NCBI GenBank assembly: GCA_947445425.1
Contig: CANFFA010000189.1
Location: forward strand, 1-5,515
DNA from: Paludibacteraceae bacterium
GTDB lineage: Bacteria > Bacteroidota > Bacteroidia > Bacteroidales > Paludibacteraceae
Length of the DNA: 5,515 nt
Direction: 5' to 3'
Shown: positions 5,381 through 5,515 of the stretch, one piece after another
Position numbering within the stretch: position 1 is the stretch's first letter
Layout of the letters: each line of letters opens with the position of its first letter
Program-made: the position numbers and the translations under genes
Notes under the pieces: generated by a model
The model's input: the letters and a program-made list of their open reading frames with translations, nothing else
Told to the model about the DNA's origin: nothing
Database searches by the model: none

Positions 5381-5408
5381 AATTTTGATATTTCATAATC
5401 GCTCGCAT

Positions 5409-5428
5409 TTAACCCATTTTGCAGCTAA
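5409..5428 (-). repeat. Right copy of the 20-bp inverted repeat
   Basis: TTAACCCATTTTGCAGCTAA is the exact reverse complement of 130-149. It lies 28 bases beyond the T-run that ends the structured RNA, so the two copies enclose the whole gene set. The bases just outside (CCATCC) do not match those outside the left copy, and no short direct duplication flanks the pair. Confidence 0.8.
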
Positions 5429-5514
5429 CCATCCATAAAGTGATAGTTTTCAACAGATTCGTTTTTTTGAATAGGTTGTTTGTACACTACAGATTTTTTG
5501 CGAATAAATGGAGC
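5425..5514 (-). other. Open minus-strand frame running into the window from the right, unrecognised
   Basis: Read on the minus strand, a frame is open from the window edge (5514) for 29 codons and ends at TAG (5427-5425) inside the right inverted repeat; its last residues are ENYHFMDG. It could be the 3' end of a neighbouring gene that uses the repeat as its stop, but 29 open codons can occur by chance and I do not recognise the peptide. Confidence 0.25.
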
Positions 5515-5515
5515 G

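Overview
The window reads as a low-GC segment from a member of the Bacteroidota. The evidence is the gene set (a DUF3987 primase-helicase fragment, a DUF6371 zinc-ribbon/Toprim-like protein, a Bacteroides-type MobC and a MOBP-like relaxase), start codons without a clear Shine-Dalgarno sequence, and promoter matches to the Bacteroidota pattern TTTG-N20-TAnnTTTG. It looks like a small, non-autonomous mobilizable element carrying a phage-defence or toxin-antitoxin cargo. No integrase, transposase or intact replication gene lies in the window.

Layout. Bases 1-129 are a flank with no recognisable gene. A 20-bp sequence at 130-149 is repeated perfectly, in inverted orientation, at 5409-5428, so the two copies bracket almost everything else. 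Directly inside the left copy is the C-terminal remnant of a DUF3987 gene (134-586), which has lost its N-terminal part. A large 26-bp-arm palindrome (588-655) follows, then the DUF6371 gene (674-1714). A second strong palindrome (1759-1795), a candidate oriT or MobC operator, precedes a compact mobilization operon: mobC (1823-2170), the relaxase (2167-3093, overlapping mobC by 4 bases) and a membrane-anchored coiled-coil protein (3103-3774). An 18-bp-stem hairpin (3806-3848) closes the operon.

Cargo. Bases 3849-4176 hold a well-formed Bacteroidota promoter (4054-4085). It is followed within about a dozen bases by a terminator-like hairpin (4097-4147), so the next gene has an attenuator-like leader. 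That gene (4177-5079) is an Abi_2/AbiF/AbiD-family HEPN protein with an RNTCAH catalytic motif. About 150 bases downstream is a highly structured, apparently non-coding RNA (core 5233-5380): four stacked helices plus a long-range pseudoknot whose 3' strand is followed at once by six T's. Abi_2 proteins are known to occur with structured RNAs (the abiF RNA motif), and AbiF-type HEPN nucleases have been linked to the ancestry of Cas13. The gene and RNA are therefore best read as one unit, a HEPN RNase toxin or effector with its cognate RNA.

How the parts fit. MobC and the relaxase should process an oriT, probably near 1759-1795, so that the element can be moved by a co-resident conjugative element. 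The DUF3987 remnant suggests that an older replication/primase module has decayed or been cut by recombination at the inverted repeat. The abiF-RNA pair is the payload and is the most interesting part of the window.
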